Source: Sipunculus nudus (lineage: Eukaryota; Annelida; Sipuncula; Golfingiida; Sipunculidae). From it: 64,000 bases of DNA. Where the stretch lies: contig CM049319.1 in the NCBI GenBank assembly GCA_026874595.1, forward strand, positions 56,242,917-56,306,916, read 5' to 3'. Positions 51,531 to 63,199 of this stretch are shown in pieces. The notes under the pieces are model-generated. The model worked only from the letters and a program-made list of their open reading frames with translations. It was not told where the DNA came from and did no database searches. The position numbers were made by a program, and so were the translations under genes. How positions within the stretch are numbered: position 1 is the first letter of the stretch; each line of letters begins with the position of its first letter.

Positions 51531-54080
51531 AGCTCAGCTGACTGTAAGTCATCTGAGCTATAGCGATCACTCTTCGTCCGTCGTCCGTCCGGCCGTCCGT
51601 TAACAGGGCACAAATCGTAACCGCTAGACCTGGAATCTTCTAACTTGACATCCAGGGAGATCCATGAAAAATCTCCTTGGAAACCTAAAATTAAGTCTCT
51701 GTTACCCATATTCTTTGAGCTATGGGTCTCTGAAGTACCCCCCAGAATAATAAAAAATTTCATACAAAAACTTCAATATCTCATAAACTACATCACTGAT
51801 GGTCATGATTTTTGGCATACATATTGACATGAGATGTTCCATCAGTTCCTGCAGACTGGTGGCGCCACCTGTATTTTTCGATTTTTTTACGAATTTTTTT
51901 CTCTATTTTTGAGACCTTTAAAAATGTGGACATCTGTTAACAGGGCACAAATCGTAAAGACTGGACCTAGAATCTTCATTCTTGAAATTCTGAGAGACCT
52001 ATGAAAAGTCTCCATGGAAACCAGAAATTAGGTCTCTATTACCCATATCCTTTGAGCTATGGGGCCCCAAAGTACCCCCCATAATAGTGAAAAATTTCTT
52101 ACAAAAACTTCAATATCTCATTAACTACATCACTGATGGTCATGGTTTTTGGCATACATATTAATCATGAGATGTTCCATCAGTTCCTGCAGACTGGTGG
52201 CGCCACCTGTTTCTTTTTTTCGATTTTTTTACGAATTTTTGAGACCTTAAAAGATGCAGTCATCTGTTAACAGGGCACAAATCGTAACAACTGGACCTAG
52301 AATCTTCTAACTTGACATGCGGGGAGGCCCATGAAAAGTCTCCTTGAAAACCTGGAATTAGGTCTCTGTTACCCAGATTCTTTAAGCTATGGGGCTCTAA
52401 AGTACCCCCCAGAATAATGAAAATTTGATACAAAAACTCAAATATCTGAACAACTAATGCATTGATCACCATGATTCTTTGCATGGATATTGATCATGGA
52501 GTGTTTCATCGGTTTCTGCAGACCGGTGGCGCCACCTGTATTTTTTCTATATTTTACAATTTCTTTCTCTATTTTTGATACCTTAAAAGATGCGGTCATC
52601 TGATAACAGGGCACAAATCATAACGGCTGGACCTAGAATTTTCTTTCTAGACATGCAGAGAGGCCAATAAAAGTCTTCTTGAAAACTGAAAGTTAGGTCT
52701 CTGTTACCCAAAACCTCAGAGCTATGGGGCTCTGAAGTATCCCCCAGAATAATGCAAAATTTGATACAAAAGCTCAAGTATCTGAATAACCACTGCATTG
52801 ATCACCAAGATTCTTTGAATGAATATTGATCATGGGATGTTCTGCAGACTGGTGGCGCCATCTGTATTTTTTCAATTTTTTGCAAATTTTTTTCTCTTTT
52901 TTTTCAAACCTCAATTAAACTGTCATCTGTTAACAGGGCACAAATCGTAACCACTGGACCTGGAATCTTCAAACTTAATATCCCGGGAGGTCCATGAAAA
53001 ATCTCCTTGAAAACCTGAAATTAGGTCTCTGTTACCCATATCCTTGGAGCTATGGGGCTCCGAAGTACCCCCCCCCCCCCCCAGAATAATGCAAAATTTT
53101 ATACAAAAGCTCAAGTATCTGAATAACCACTGCATTGATCACCATGATTCTTTGCATGAATATTGACCTTGGGATGTTCCATCATTTCCTGCAGACTGGT
53201 GGTGTCACCTGTATTTTTTCTAATTTTTACCAATTTTTTTTCTTTTTTTCAGACCTCAATGAAACTGTCATCTGTTAACAGGGCACGAATCGTAACCACT
53301 GGACCTAGATTCTTCTAACTTGACATCAAGGGAGGTTCATGAAAAGTCTCTGTGAAAACATGAAATTAGGTCTCTGTTACCCATATCCTTCGTAGTAAGT
53401 ACCCCTCAGAATAATTAAAAATTTGATACAAAACTCCAGTATCTGAATAACCAATGCATTAATCTCCATGATTCTTCGAAGGCATATTGATCATGGAGTG
53501 TTCCATCAGTTCCTGCAAACTGGTGGCGCCACCTGTATTTTTTTCAATTTTTTAGGCATTTTTTTCTCTATTTATGAGACCTTCAAATGAAGGGGTCATC
53601 TGTTCACATGCCACAAACTGTAACTGCTGTACCTAGAATCTTCTTACTTGACATCCAGAGAGACTAATAAAAAATCTCCTTGGAAACCTGAAATTAGGTT
53701 TCTGTTACCCATATTCTCCGAGCTATAGGGCTCATTAATACCCCCAAGAATAATGAAAAATTTGATACAAACAAAAGCTCCAGTATCTGAATAACTAATG
53801 CCTTGATAGCCATGATTCTTCGGATATATATTGATCATGGAGTGTTTCATCAGTTCCTGCAGACTGGTGGCACTACCTGTATTTATTTCAACTTTTTACG
53901 CATTTTTTTCTATTTATGAGACCTTCAAATGAAGTTGTCATCTGTCCAAAAGCCCACTGAAACCCATTTCTAAGGACTTTTCACAAAATTCATGATTTGT
54001 TTGCACTCTGGCAGTCATTTTGCTCATTGTTGAACATTCCTTGAATTCAGCTGAGCGTCATGGCCCATGGGCCACTTGTT
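51531..54080 (+). mobile_element. Nested tandem-repeat element 2 (HINE-like)
   Basis: The 5' hairpin AGCTCAGCTGAC-tgtaa-GTCATCTGAGCT (51531-51559) has 11/12 pairs. A GTCC-rich simple repeat follows at 51577-51600. Seven tandem units begin with aacagggcacaaatcgtaa-like text at 51602, 51939, 52269, 52605, 52932, 53277 and 53604 (327-345 bp apart). Each carries the GGTGGCGCCACC box or a variant. The 3' end has palindrome GGCCCATGGGCC at 54062-54073, then ACTTGTTT. It is inserted into the oligo-T of the outer ATCTCG-T(n) repeat. A minus-strand relative lies at 25503-26190. It has no coding capacity. Confidence 0.7.
51602..53944 (+). repeat. Seven-unit ~333 bp tandem array
   Basis: Unit landmarks in order: aacagggcacaaatcgtaa, 'acctagaatcttc', 'gaaaagtctccttg', 'ttaggtctctgttacccata', 'gagctatggggctc', 'gtaccccccagaataat', 'tcaatatctgaataac', 'gttcctgcagactggtggcg', 'ttttttctctatttt'. 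The last unit is partial. A C-run expansion (53068-53083) marks one unit. Confidence 0.9.
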
Positions 54081-54480
54081 TCTTACTTGACGAGATATTA
54101 TTGTGAGATCTGGCCAGTCTTGGAGTTTTACCAAGTCAAGTATGCCAAATGTTATGCAAAAATTGGACCTGTGTAGCTGTAAAAGTCGCCCAGTTATAAG
54201 GACTTCCGCGAAATCTCGTTTTTTCTTGTATAAAGAGATATGATGCGAGATTTGGCCAGTCTTTAAGTTTGATCATGTCAAGCTTGTAAAATGTTATGAA
54301 ATACCGAAAACTAGACCTGTCTAGCCTAAGAAGTCGCCAAATTTTAAGCATTTCCTTGAAATCTCGGGGTTTTTTTTTGCGTTTGACGAGATATTGTACG
54401 AGATTTGGTGAGACTTTCCGTTTTATCATGTCAAGCTAGCCGTAAGTCACCCAATCACGAAAACCAGACCTTTGTAGCTA

Positions 54481-55895
54481 AAAATGACAAAGATAGAAAA
54501 TTTAGTATGAAAATTTTCAAATTATCAAGCTTTAACCCATAAATGTGTGACCATGGTAACGGCCGATTTGAGTCAGATACACATCATAAGAAAGGCCACG
54601 CAATGATGAATAAAAAAAAAGCTATGGTTTAAGTGGCTACGACCATTTGTGACAAACTTTTCGAGCAAAAACGGTATTGCATACTTTTCATGACCATGAC
54701 CACACTAACTCCTAAGGTTACCAGACCGTGATAAATACTTTTTCTCCAGACAAGATGTTTGTCATATTATATAGGGGAATCATGATACTCTCTGCCTTGT
54801 GCTCTCTGAACTTTCAAAACTCTAAATCATTTCTTTAGCATTGCGCAAGGCCGTTTGATGTACTTCATATCCGGTGTGTTATTCTTTAAATGGCAACCAA
54901 ATACAGTGTACTGATTATGCATTCCTGACAACGTGAGGTCGCTTGAATGGTTTTGTTAAATCTCCGACAGGAATATTTTTAAGATACTGGTATAAGTGAC
55001 CGTTCTCTTAAATAACAAAATCAATACAGACTTTTGTTTTAATCATATCCAACAAAAATGAGGTGGTGTTATAGTATTTATACAGTTCAATAAACTTAAT
55101 TAACATGACGTTTGACTCAGTAATTTTACTCTAACTATTCCTTATAATGACTTCATGTTTCCTTTTTATAGCATATAGCGCGGGGAGACTTGTTCAACCG
55201 GAAGTTCTAAATGATATCTCCAAGGTCTTCATGTGCGAACAAAAATGAACCTGAAATAAAAAGGGCCATTAATATGAGGAATTAATGGTCCGGTTACGTC
55301 ACAGGAGTTCCTTTTATAATATTCACAACTGATTGCATAGCATGCTATGCACCGCAATGCTCAATTAGGAACACCTCGGTCGACCGTTGATGATCGGAAG
55401 TATGTACGGCACAATGAAACACCAAAATATATGTTATCGTTCACCGGAAATTCACAGGGTTTCTATTTCCACCTAGTGATTATAGTTATTAAAAAGATTG
55501 CATTAATAAGCCAAAAATAGTATAAAATATGGGCTTGATATATGTCGCTGAACATCAAAAACGGCCACGTTCCGAGTTCAAATTTACCTGGAAAGTTAAT
55601 TTGTCATAGATGCCCAATATATCAGCCACCGGCGGACCATTTGGCGTAAAGTTTATCCATATTCGGATAAATATGTATATCTGGGATTTTCTTTCCAGTT
55701 ACTTGAATCCGTGGTTTTAGCACTGGTGAGGTAAAATCTATAATACCTCGGCCCAAATGCTGACTGGCAATTTAATGGTTAAGAGCTCTCACAATATGGC
55801 GAGTTGGATGGTGTTTCATCCTGAGTCTCATGTTCCCCAAGTTCATTGAACTCGGCAAGAAATTTGATGTCTACGATTTCAGTACGGTTATGTGC
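54481..55895. other. No recognised feature
   Basis: Mixed-composition non-coding sequence between two large elements; no exon or repeat boundary recognised. Confidence 0.45.
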
Positions 55896-55970
55896 GAGTA
55901 ACGGTAATCGTGCAAAATAACGGACCCATCTTTTACATATGGTCTCACAAAAAAGTGTGACCACATTTCA

Positions 55971-56312
55971 ATGAAAAAACTGTTTCATGTAAAAGTTGAA
56001 GATCCGGCGCATCTAATGATACAATATTTTTGTATGTTTGATATAAATATATTTTGCTACAAACTGTCGAAAAAGGGTAGTTTGCTGAAAATACCCAAAA
56101 TGACGTCGTGTCAATTTAAAGACGTTCTCAGCCGATGTCATGAATCCACAGTACTGTACGTGCATACCATGTTAAACAAAAGGATGATGTCTAACAAAAA
56201 ATACAGTCAATATATCTTTTTATGCATAGATAGAGAGACAATTTTACCTCTAAATATCCATATTTCCCAAGATTTAATAAAAGTTGACGACGTCGTGCCG
56301 CCAAAAACATAA
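55971..56312 (+). CDS. 113-codon ORF in the left arm, unknown function
   Basis: ATG at 55971 to TAA at 56310-56312. The peptide is basic, with mixed hydrophobic segments (starting MKKLFHVKVEDPAHLM), and has no repeats. I recognise no family. The same sequence is present inverted in the right arm (about 59400-59720), but there it is broken by a 5-bp deletion around the match of 56110-56115 and by further indels. The ORF could be a remnant of a protein encoded by the element, or a chance opening in a conserved arm. No promoter or splice signal is visible. Confidence 0.25.
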   Translation: MKKLFHVKVEDPAHLMIQYFCMFDINIFCYKLSKKGSLLKIPKMTSCQFKDVLSRCHESTVLYVHTMLNKRMMSNKKYSQYIFLCIDRETILPLNIHISQDLIKVDDVVPPKT

Positions 56313-56621
56313 ACATGCAACTGTCGTCTGTGAATGTATTCGACTGATCACGTTAACTCTTGCTCTATTCAGCTTTGTCTCTATGTACGTTTTATATGTC
56401 AAATAAATATAAATTGTGTAATGAACAGTCATTTTTGTGGACAGATTATAAAGACTACTTTTTAGACATGTCATTTATCTTATCTATTTTTTTTTGTCCT
56501 GTTAGACTATTTTATGTAAGGACAATCAGATGGGAACATCCCCTCCCCATGAGTAACAGACCGATAGCCCTTAAAATCGAGACGAACGCGGGAGAAACAC
56601 GGAACCATGTTGGGCATATCA

Positions 56622-56999
56622 TCCATATGTGACCACATTTTATAATATTATATATATAATACAAACTTATATGGCTGGTCAAATAAAATGTGGTCACACC
56701 TTATTTTGTTGATATTTATTGGTAATAAATGTGGTCACGCCATATGTGATCACATTTTATAATGTTATATATATAATACAAACATATATGGCTCTTCAAA
56801 TAAAATGTGGTCACACCTTATTTTTGTCAACATTTATTGTAAAAAATGTGGTCACACCATATGTGACCACATTCTAAAATATTATATATTTATTAAAAAC
56901 TTATATGGCTTGTCAAATAAAATGTGGTCACACCTTATTTTTGTTAATATTTATTGTAAAAAATGTGGTCACACCATGTGACCACATTTTATAATATAT

Positions 57000-57058
<59 letters not shown>

Positions 57059-57274
57059 CAAACTTATATGGCTGGTCAAATAAATTTGGTCACACCTTAT
57101 TTTTGTCAATATTTATTGTGAAAAATGTGGTCACACCATATGTGACAAGATTTTATAATATTATATATATAATACAAACTTATTAGGCTGGTCAAATAAA
57201 ATGTGGTCACACCTTATTTTTGTCAATATTTATTGTAAAAAATGTGGTCACACCATATGTGACCACATTTTATA

Positions 57275-57339
<65 letters not shown>

Positions 57340-57472
57340 CAAACTTGTATGGCTGGTCAAAGTGTGGTCACACCTTATTTTTGTTAATATTTATTGGTAA
57401 TAAATGTGGTCACAACTTATTTTTGGCAAAATTTATTTTTAAAAATGTGGTCACACCATATGTGACCACATT

Positions 57473-57525
<53 letters not shown>

Positions 57526-58216
57526 CAAACTTATATGGCTGGTCAAAGTGTGGTCACACCTTATTTTTGTTAATATTTATTGGTAATAAATGTGGTCACG
57601 CCATATGTGACCATATTTTATAATATTATATATATATTAAAAACATATATGGCAGTTCAAATAAAATGTGGTCACACCTTATTTTTGTCAATATTTATTG
57701 GTAATAAATGTGGTCACGCCATATGTGACCATATTTTATAATATTATATATATATTAAAAACATATATGGCAGTTCAAATAAAATGTGGTCACACCTTAT
57801 TTTTGTCAATATTTATTGTAAAAAATGTGGTCACACCATGTGACCACATTTTATAATATTCTATATATAATAAAAACTTATATAGCTGGTCAAATAAAAT
57901 GTGGTCACACCTTATTATTGTCAATATTTATTGTGAAAAATGAGGTCACACCATATGTGACAACATTTTATAATATTATATATGTAATACAAACTTATTA
58001 GGCTGGTCAAATAAAATGTGGTCACACCTTATTTTTGTCAATATTCTTTGGTGAAAAATGTGGTCACACCGTATGTTACCACATTTTATAATATTTTATA
58101 TATAATACAAACTTATATGGCTGGTCAAGTAAAATGTGGTCACAACTTATTTTTGGCAAAATTTATTTTTAAAAATGTGGTCACACCATATGTGACCACA
58201 TTTTAAAATATATACA

Positions 58217-58258
<42 letters not shown>

Positions 58259-58716
58259 CAAACTTATATGGCTGGTCAAAGTTTGGTCACACCTTATTTT
58301 TGTCAATATTCATGGGTTAAAAATGTGGTCACACCATATGTGACCACATTTTATAATATTCTATATATAATACAAACTTATATGGCTGGTCAAATAAAAT
58401 GTGGTCACAACTAATTTTTGGCAAAATTTATTTTAAAAAATGTGGTGACACCATATGTGATCAGATTTTATCATATTATTTATATAATACAAACTTATAT
58501 GGCTGGTAAAATAAAAGGTGGTCACACTTAATTTTTGTCAATATTCTTTGGTGAAAAATGTGGTCACACCATATGTTACCACATTTTATAATATTTTATA
58601 TATAATACAAACTTATATGGCTGGTCAAGTAAAATGTGGTCACAACTTATTTTTGGCAAAATTTATTTTTAAAAATGTGGTCACACCATATGTGACCACA
58701 TTTTAAAATATATACA

Positions 58717-58762
<46 letters not shown>

Positions 58763-59240
58763 CAAACTTATATGGCTGGTCAAAGTTTGGTCACACCTTA
58801 TTTTTGTCAATATTCATGGGTTAAAAATGTGGTCACACCATATGTGACCACATTTTATAATATTCTATATATAATACAAACTTATATGGCTGGTCAAATA
58901 AAATGTGGTCACAACTAATTTTTGGCAAAATTTATTTTAAAAAATGTGGTGACACCATATGTGATCAGATTTTATCATATTATTTATATAATACAAACTT
59001 ATATGGCTGGTAAAATAAAAGGTGGTCACACTTAATTTTTTATTGGTAAAAAATATGGTCTCTTGGTTTGAAAAAAATTCAGGATTAAATTTAGAAAAAA
59101 ATAAGGGATATGATGATGTAAGAATATATTTAAATGTGGTCACACCACCTTTTTTTACTATTTCTAACTACTATATGTGGTCACACAATTTATAAAAAAG
59201 AGATCACACCTTAATAATGTCATTAATTATAACTAATAAA
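56622..59240. repeat. Hairpin satellite (ATGTGGTCACA...TGTGACCACAT)
   Basis: About 19 monomers of about 115-120 bp, lengthened in places by (TA)n runs (for example 57005-57053, 57290-57335, 57478-57520). Each holds an inverted repeat ATGTGGTCACA-ccata-TGTGACCACAT; at 57239-57271 the stem is 14 bp. A second half-copy, 'atgtggtcacaccttatttt', follows 'ggctggtcaaataaa'. Stems vary by single substitutions. Several short overlapping frames within are artefacts. Confidence 0.95.
58018..59040 (+). repeat. 500-bp higher-order duplication within the satellite
   Basis: 58018-58518 repeats almost exactly at 58518-59018 (the rare tatacaatgt marker is at 58211-58220 and 58711-58720). This equals four monomers and implies recent unequal exchange. 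Confidence 0.85.
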
Positions 59241-59853
59241 CGTTGTCACACTTTATAATTATTTTATTAAAAATAAGGATATTATTATGTTAGTATAACA
59301 AAATATGTTGTAACATAATGCGGACGAACGTGTTTCTCCCGTGTCTCTCTTGATTTTATGTGCATGACTTGTCACGTGACACTCAACATTTGTTTACGTT
59401 CTGGCGGCAGGGCGTCGTCACCTTGAACGTACATCGAGTGAAATGTGGATAAAAAGAGGTAAAAAGGTATAAACATATATGGGTAAAATTATATATTGAC
59501 TGTAAATTTTATAAGACATCATCTAAATGTTTAACATGGTATATATGTATATTACTGTGGATTCATGACGTCGGCTCAGAACGTCTTTGACACGACGTCA
59601 TTTTGGGTATTTTCGGCAAACTACCCTTTTTGGACAGTTTGTAGCAAAATACATATATAAATAACATACAAAAATATGATATCATTAGATGCGCCGGATT
59701 GTCAACTTTATCATGCAAAAAAAAATTTTAGTGAAATAGTGGTCTCACTTATTTCTGAGAGAGAGTAATATGGGTCCGTTATTTTGCACGATTACCCGAG
59801 TAACTTGAAGGGTTTTTTTAGGAGTATAATACGATTGCAGCAGGGTGCGCTAA

Positions 59854-60188
59854 GGCCAAAATAAAAAAAAGGTATGGTTCTCAGGCACTTTTTTTCAGAA
59901 ATCAATGCGGGCGGGCGCTTTTTTTATTTTAAATATTTTGGTATGTTTCAATAAAAATGTCAAATGATAAAGGAAAAGCATGAAAATAACAGTTTTATTT
60001 TGCTAAACAAGTAAAAGCACTACAAAACAAAGGAAATTGTATGGTTTTATCTTCTTGAAAGAAATGTCGGAGCGGCAGCTCACAATTTGGAAAGTTTTTA
60101 TTGAAAATCAAAATAAAAATTTTTGATGCGGGGGTTTAAAATTGATGCGGGCGGTGCCTGAGAACCATACCTTTAATTTTTTTTGGCC
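59854..60188. mobile_element. Harbinger-like MITE, copy 2
   Basis: Flanked by a direct TAA duplication (59851-59853 and 60189-60191), the TWA target of PIF/Harbinger elements. The ends begin GGCCAAAA and share the inner TIR core AAGGTATGGTTCTCAGGCAC (left near 59879; inverted near 60153). Total TIR is about 35 bp with a few differences in the A-rich part. The 335 bp interior is non-coding with GC-rich 'gatgcgggcgg' boxes beside each TIR. It is the same family as 37100-37326 and lies in inverted orientation to it. It sits about 50 bp from the end of the inverted-arm element. Confidence 0.75.
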
Positions 60189-60191
60189 TAA

Positions 60192-60825
60192 GACTAGTGT
60201 CAGGTTGACTACGAGCTGCACGAGTTCAGGTAAATCTCTGTGCAATTTTAGGACGATCCTTTGCGAGTTCAGTTGGATCAAGAACGACTTCAGCGAGAGA
60301 GGTCAAGGTTGCATACTTTCAATATTTTACCTTTGAAAGTTATGAGATCTGAAATTAAAAATTCTGGTCATAATTGTATAATTATCTTTGCATTATATTC
60401 AGTAAAATCTGTATGCACATGGTGGACACAGACACCATTTTCATAATACGTATTTGATGACGACTTAGCTGAAATAGTGAATAGAAATCAGTAGGTTACA
60501 CCCAGGTGTGTTTTAAGGTACTGGTGTTCAGTTTTGCAGCCCAAGTGGGGAAATTTCAAACAGAAGCTCAACATTTTAAGGAGACTTCACTTCAGAGTTA
60601 AAAAAAACTAGAATGCCAGGATAGCAAGATTCCTATAAGAGTCCAAGGTTTCTAAGTTCTACTGACGAAGAAATTCATACAAGTAGTTGTAAATAAAACT
60701 GCTGTGAACCAGAAAATAAATAACGAACTGCAAGCAGTAGAAAAGGCTATGCAAGTTAGTGTTATAAGACATTCAGAATATGCTTGATGGTTGTACCAGT
60801 ATCCTTGATTTAGAGGTGGAAAATG
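60192..60825. other. No supported gene
   Basis: This may include an eroded 5' region of the LINE that follows; open segments are short. Confidence 0.35.
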
Positions 60826-61035
60826 ATTTTATTGAAAACTAGACTTGAACCCGGCAGAGATTAGGAGACCTGAAAAAAAAGATTTCTGGAATTAAAGAAA
60901 ATAAATTAAAGCACTAAAGCATGCTAACAGAAATTAACAATATTCGAGATGAGACTCTTTACGTATTGCTGGGATTAAGGGAGAACAGAGAGGAGACTGC
61001 CGCACTGGGCATTAGATTTTTGAATTAGAACCTGA
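60826..61035 (+). pseudogene. L1-like ORF1 fragment, N-terminal/middle part
   Basis: A frame with interspersed stops and shifts reads LEVENDFIEN, then a lysine-rich helical segment, then NIRDETLYVLLGLRENREE. This order (coiled-coil-like part, then a '(R)xN(I/L)R..G' segment) resembles the middle of L1-type ORF1 proteins of invertebrate LINEs. It is heavily decayed. The assignment depends on the linked pieces at 62370-62600 and 63200-63700. Confidence 0.35.
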
Positions 61036-62369
61036 AAGGTAAATATGAAATCTCGATTCCCTCTTCAGGCTAAGGTCAAGCACAAGGCATCTCTACCTTA
61101 ATACAAGTAGGCTACTTTAGAATTTTGATGTACATATACAAGAACATAATTTTTCAATGCACTTGAGGACAAGTACAGGGGTCTGTTCTTAAGTACAAGT
61201 AACATTCATTGTACAAAAATAAGATAAACAAATCATTCTGAGTATTTATTTGTATCAGTAATACCTATTTTATATACACAGTCATATATCTGTAGTCTGC
61301 ACCATTGATTTGTATTGATATATTGTAAATAATATATTGTTTGCATTATAGTTTAATTGATTTACTTAAATAGCCTCTAGAAACCCACTTTTAGGGTAAA
61401 TTTGCATTCCTTTGATGCCATAAGGAATTGTACGAAACTTCTTTGTGTTTAACATGAGATTACCTATCTATTCAAAATTCAAATAAAAGGAATCAATTTA
61501 AATATCTAATTCATTCAGTATACTGAAAAGACAACTTTACAATAAATCCTGACAAAATTTTCTCAAACCATATAGAACAGTAGTATAGTAATTATGATTA
61601 ATTCATGCCATTATGATTTTTAACCTATTTCATTTGACAAAGCAGACAGGCAGTTTCTAACAATTTGCTGTACCTTGATACCAGTATATTCCTGCAGATC
61701 TGCTCATTTCTGTATAAGGTATATTTTGTTTGATGTTATTGATTTACATTATAAGATGAAATGATTGAAATTTTTACCTGTTATAATAAATACATGTATA
61801 TATTAGCACCTACATAATAAACTTTTCAGGTATCATGAAACACTTTAAATTTATAAAGATCTGGTAGGATTTGATCATTGTTGAAACCCTAACGAAAGCA
61901 GAAAAAAACTTGACAGAATCCTCCTGTGTCTCTGTTATCACAGGAGGACATAAAATACAGCTCATTCCATACATCTTATAGGGGGCTTTATTTTAATTCA
62001 TTATTTTTGGCATACATATATATTTAAATATGACTTGTTGAGAGCTAATTGATAAGCAGTGATTGACTGTTGAAGTTTTTTTTATTAAACATCTGCCAAG
62101 AGGATGGGGAAGATGGATGATACTGCATTGTGTTATTTTTTTATTTTAATTTGGATTTTCAGTTTAATATTCAGTTTCATTTGATAAATTGTTGAATAAA
62201 AACTTAAAATTTCAGTTTCGGGGAAGATGGAATCATAATAGAGAAAAAAAATACAAAAAACACTTTCGTTTATGTTGAATCTGAAATATGTTTACAGCTA
62301 ATTGAAATACATTTCACAGTGAATATGTTGAGAATATTGTGACGTGTTTTAAAAAAATTAGGACAAACA
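61036..62369. other. Non-coding interruption between LINE fragments
   Basis: About 1.3 kb of AT-rich sequence separates two ORF1-like pieces. It may be an insertion or LINE sequence too decayed to read. No inverted termini were seen. Confidence 0.35.
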
Positions 62370-62602
62370 GGAGTTTAACTCTAATGCACGAAACGTGTCT
62401 CCAGCCTTTAGAGTGAGTGGCAAATCGCGTGGCCAACCCTGACAAAACTGAGCGTGATATTTTGGTGAAATTAATTAGCAGAAGAATCAGGTATAGGATA
62501 ATAGAGGACTTGATACATGAAAACTCTGAAGTACCGAACAGGCTTAGTGGAGATGATACGGTCCAAAAGGACTTGGTATGGTATAATTTGGAAATTTTTT
62601 AA
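62370..62602 (+). pseudogene. L1-like ORF1 fragment, RNA-binding part
   Basis: The frame reads RVSGKSRGQP then TERDILVKLISRRIRYRII. The pattern 'R-V-G-x...R-x-I-(L/I)-V-K-(F/L)-x-S-x-x-x-R' is characteristic of the RRM-like domain of L1-type ORF1 proteins. The open frame from 62417 runs to a stop at 62600-62602. It is truncated relative to a full domain. It lies between the 60826 fragment and the endonuclease fragment, in the expected order. Confidence 0.4.
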
Positions 62603-63199
62603 AACGAACCCATCAAAACAATTTAGGTAGATATTTATGATTTCACTGTACTTATCACTGAGCTTTAGATATTAGCATTGAGATAATGTTTAAATCTAGT
62701 TCACGTTTTAGTGTAAAGCGAGGAAAAAAGCTGGTACTTCCTCAATTTAACAAATGTATTTAAATTAAAACTTTTTTATATCAATCGTTCTTTTTCACTT
62801 CGGGATTTAAGAGGGAACTTCTCGGCTGTGATATGCAAATATACAGACACAAGTTGTGCTCTCTTGAGACATTTTCTTTATTATTTTTAATGTGTTTTTT
62901 TATAGGGTTTCAGCTACTTATTATAGATTTACAGAAATATAATACTAATATTCCAGAAGTTGGTGATATTTCTCTTATCAAGATGCCTAAATGATCAAAT
63001 GATGACACAAGCCTGTGTATTGTATATTACATATTATATTTAGATTTATTTTTAATGAAAACTTTCAGTGAATCAAAATTTCTGGGATAACAGTATAGGA
63101 ATGAAATCATGTCAAAGTAAATGGTCTTTCTTCATCAAAGAGGAGGAAAGAACGAACTTTTATATCGGTTAAATCAGTAATCCTCTACAACCATTCTCC
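62603..63199. other. Decayed inter-ORF sequence of the LINE
   Basis: AT-rich with no readable domain; it probably covers the ORF1/ORF2 junction and the lost N-terminal part of the endonuclease. Confidence 0.35.

Larger units (their letters stand above)
48695..54480 (+). repeat. Outer tandem array, ~150 bp unit, host of the nested insertions
   Basis: Units share a GACGAGAT box at 50668, 50889, 50967, 51123, 51262, 51391, 54089 and 54385, with a variant near 54242. Each is preceded by gtgaaatctcg-T(n)-ctcgtttg, giving an ATCTCG...CGAGAT inverted repeat around an oligo-T tract. Normal spacing is 129-156 bp. Two outliers are an internally duplicated 221 and a deleted 78. The 2698-bp gap between 51391 and 54089 equals one ~148 bp unit plus the 2550 bp insertion at 51531-54080. 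The left fragment (48695-48769) continues after the insertion at 48770-50653. Confidence 0.7.
55896..59806. mobile_element. Long-inverted-arm element with central hairpin satellite
   Basis: The outermost arms match perfectly for 27 bp (55903-55929 against the reverse complement of 59770-59796). Similarity continues inward: 55974-56170 is about 90% identical by eye to the reverse complement of 59550-59715. More diverged matches extend to about 56610 on the left and 59310 on the right ('gggagaaacac' near both inner ends). The left arm has about 200 extra bases (about 56345-56560). The centre (56622-59240) is a satellite. This resembles a foldback-type transposon or a large tandem-repeat MITE. 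No transposase domain is recognised and no target duplication was seen. Confidence 0.65.

Noticed and set aside
57345-58706. Repeated 62-92 codon frames with similar peptides
   Set aside because: They are products of the hairpin satellite monomers and are interrupted by (TA)n.
56622-59240. CRISPR-like regular array
   Set aside because: The 'spacers' are conserved between units, the repeats are long AT-rich monomers, and the context is eukaryotic.
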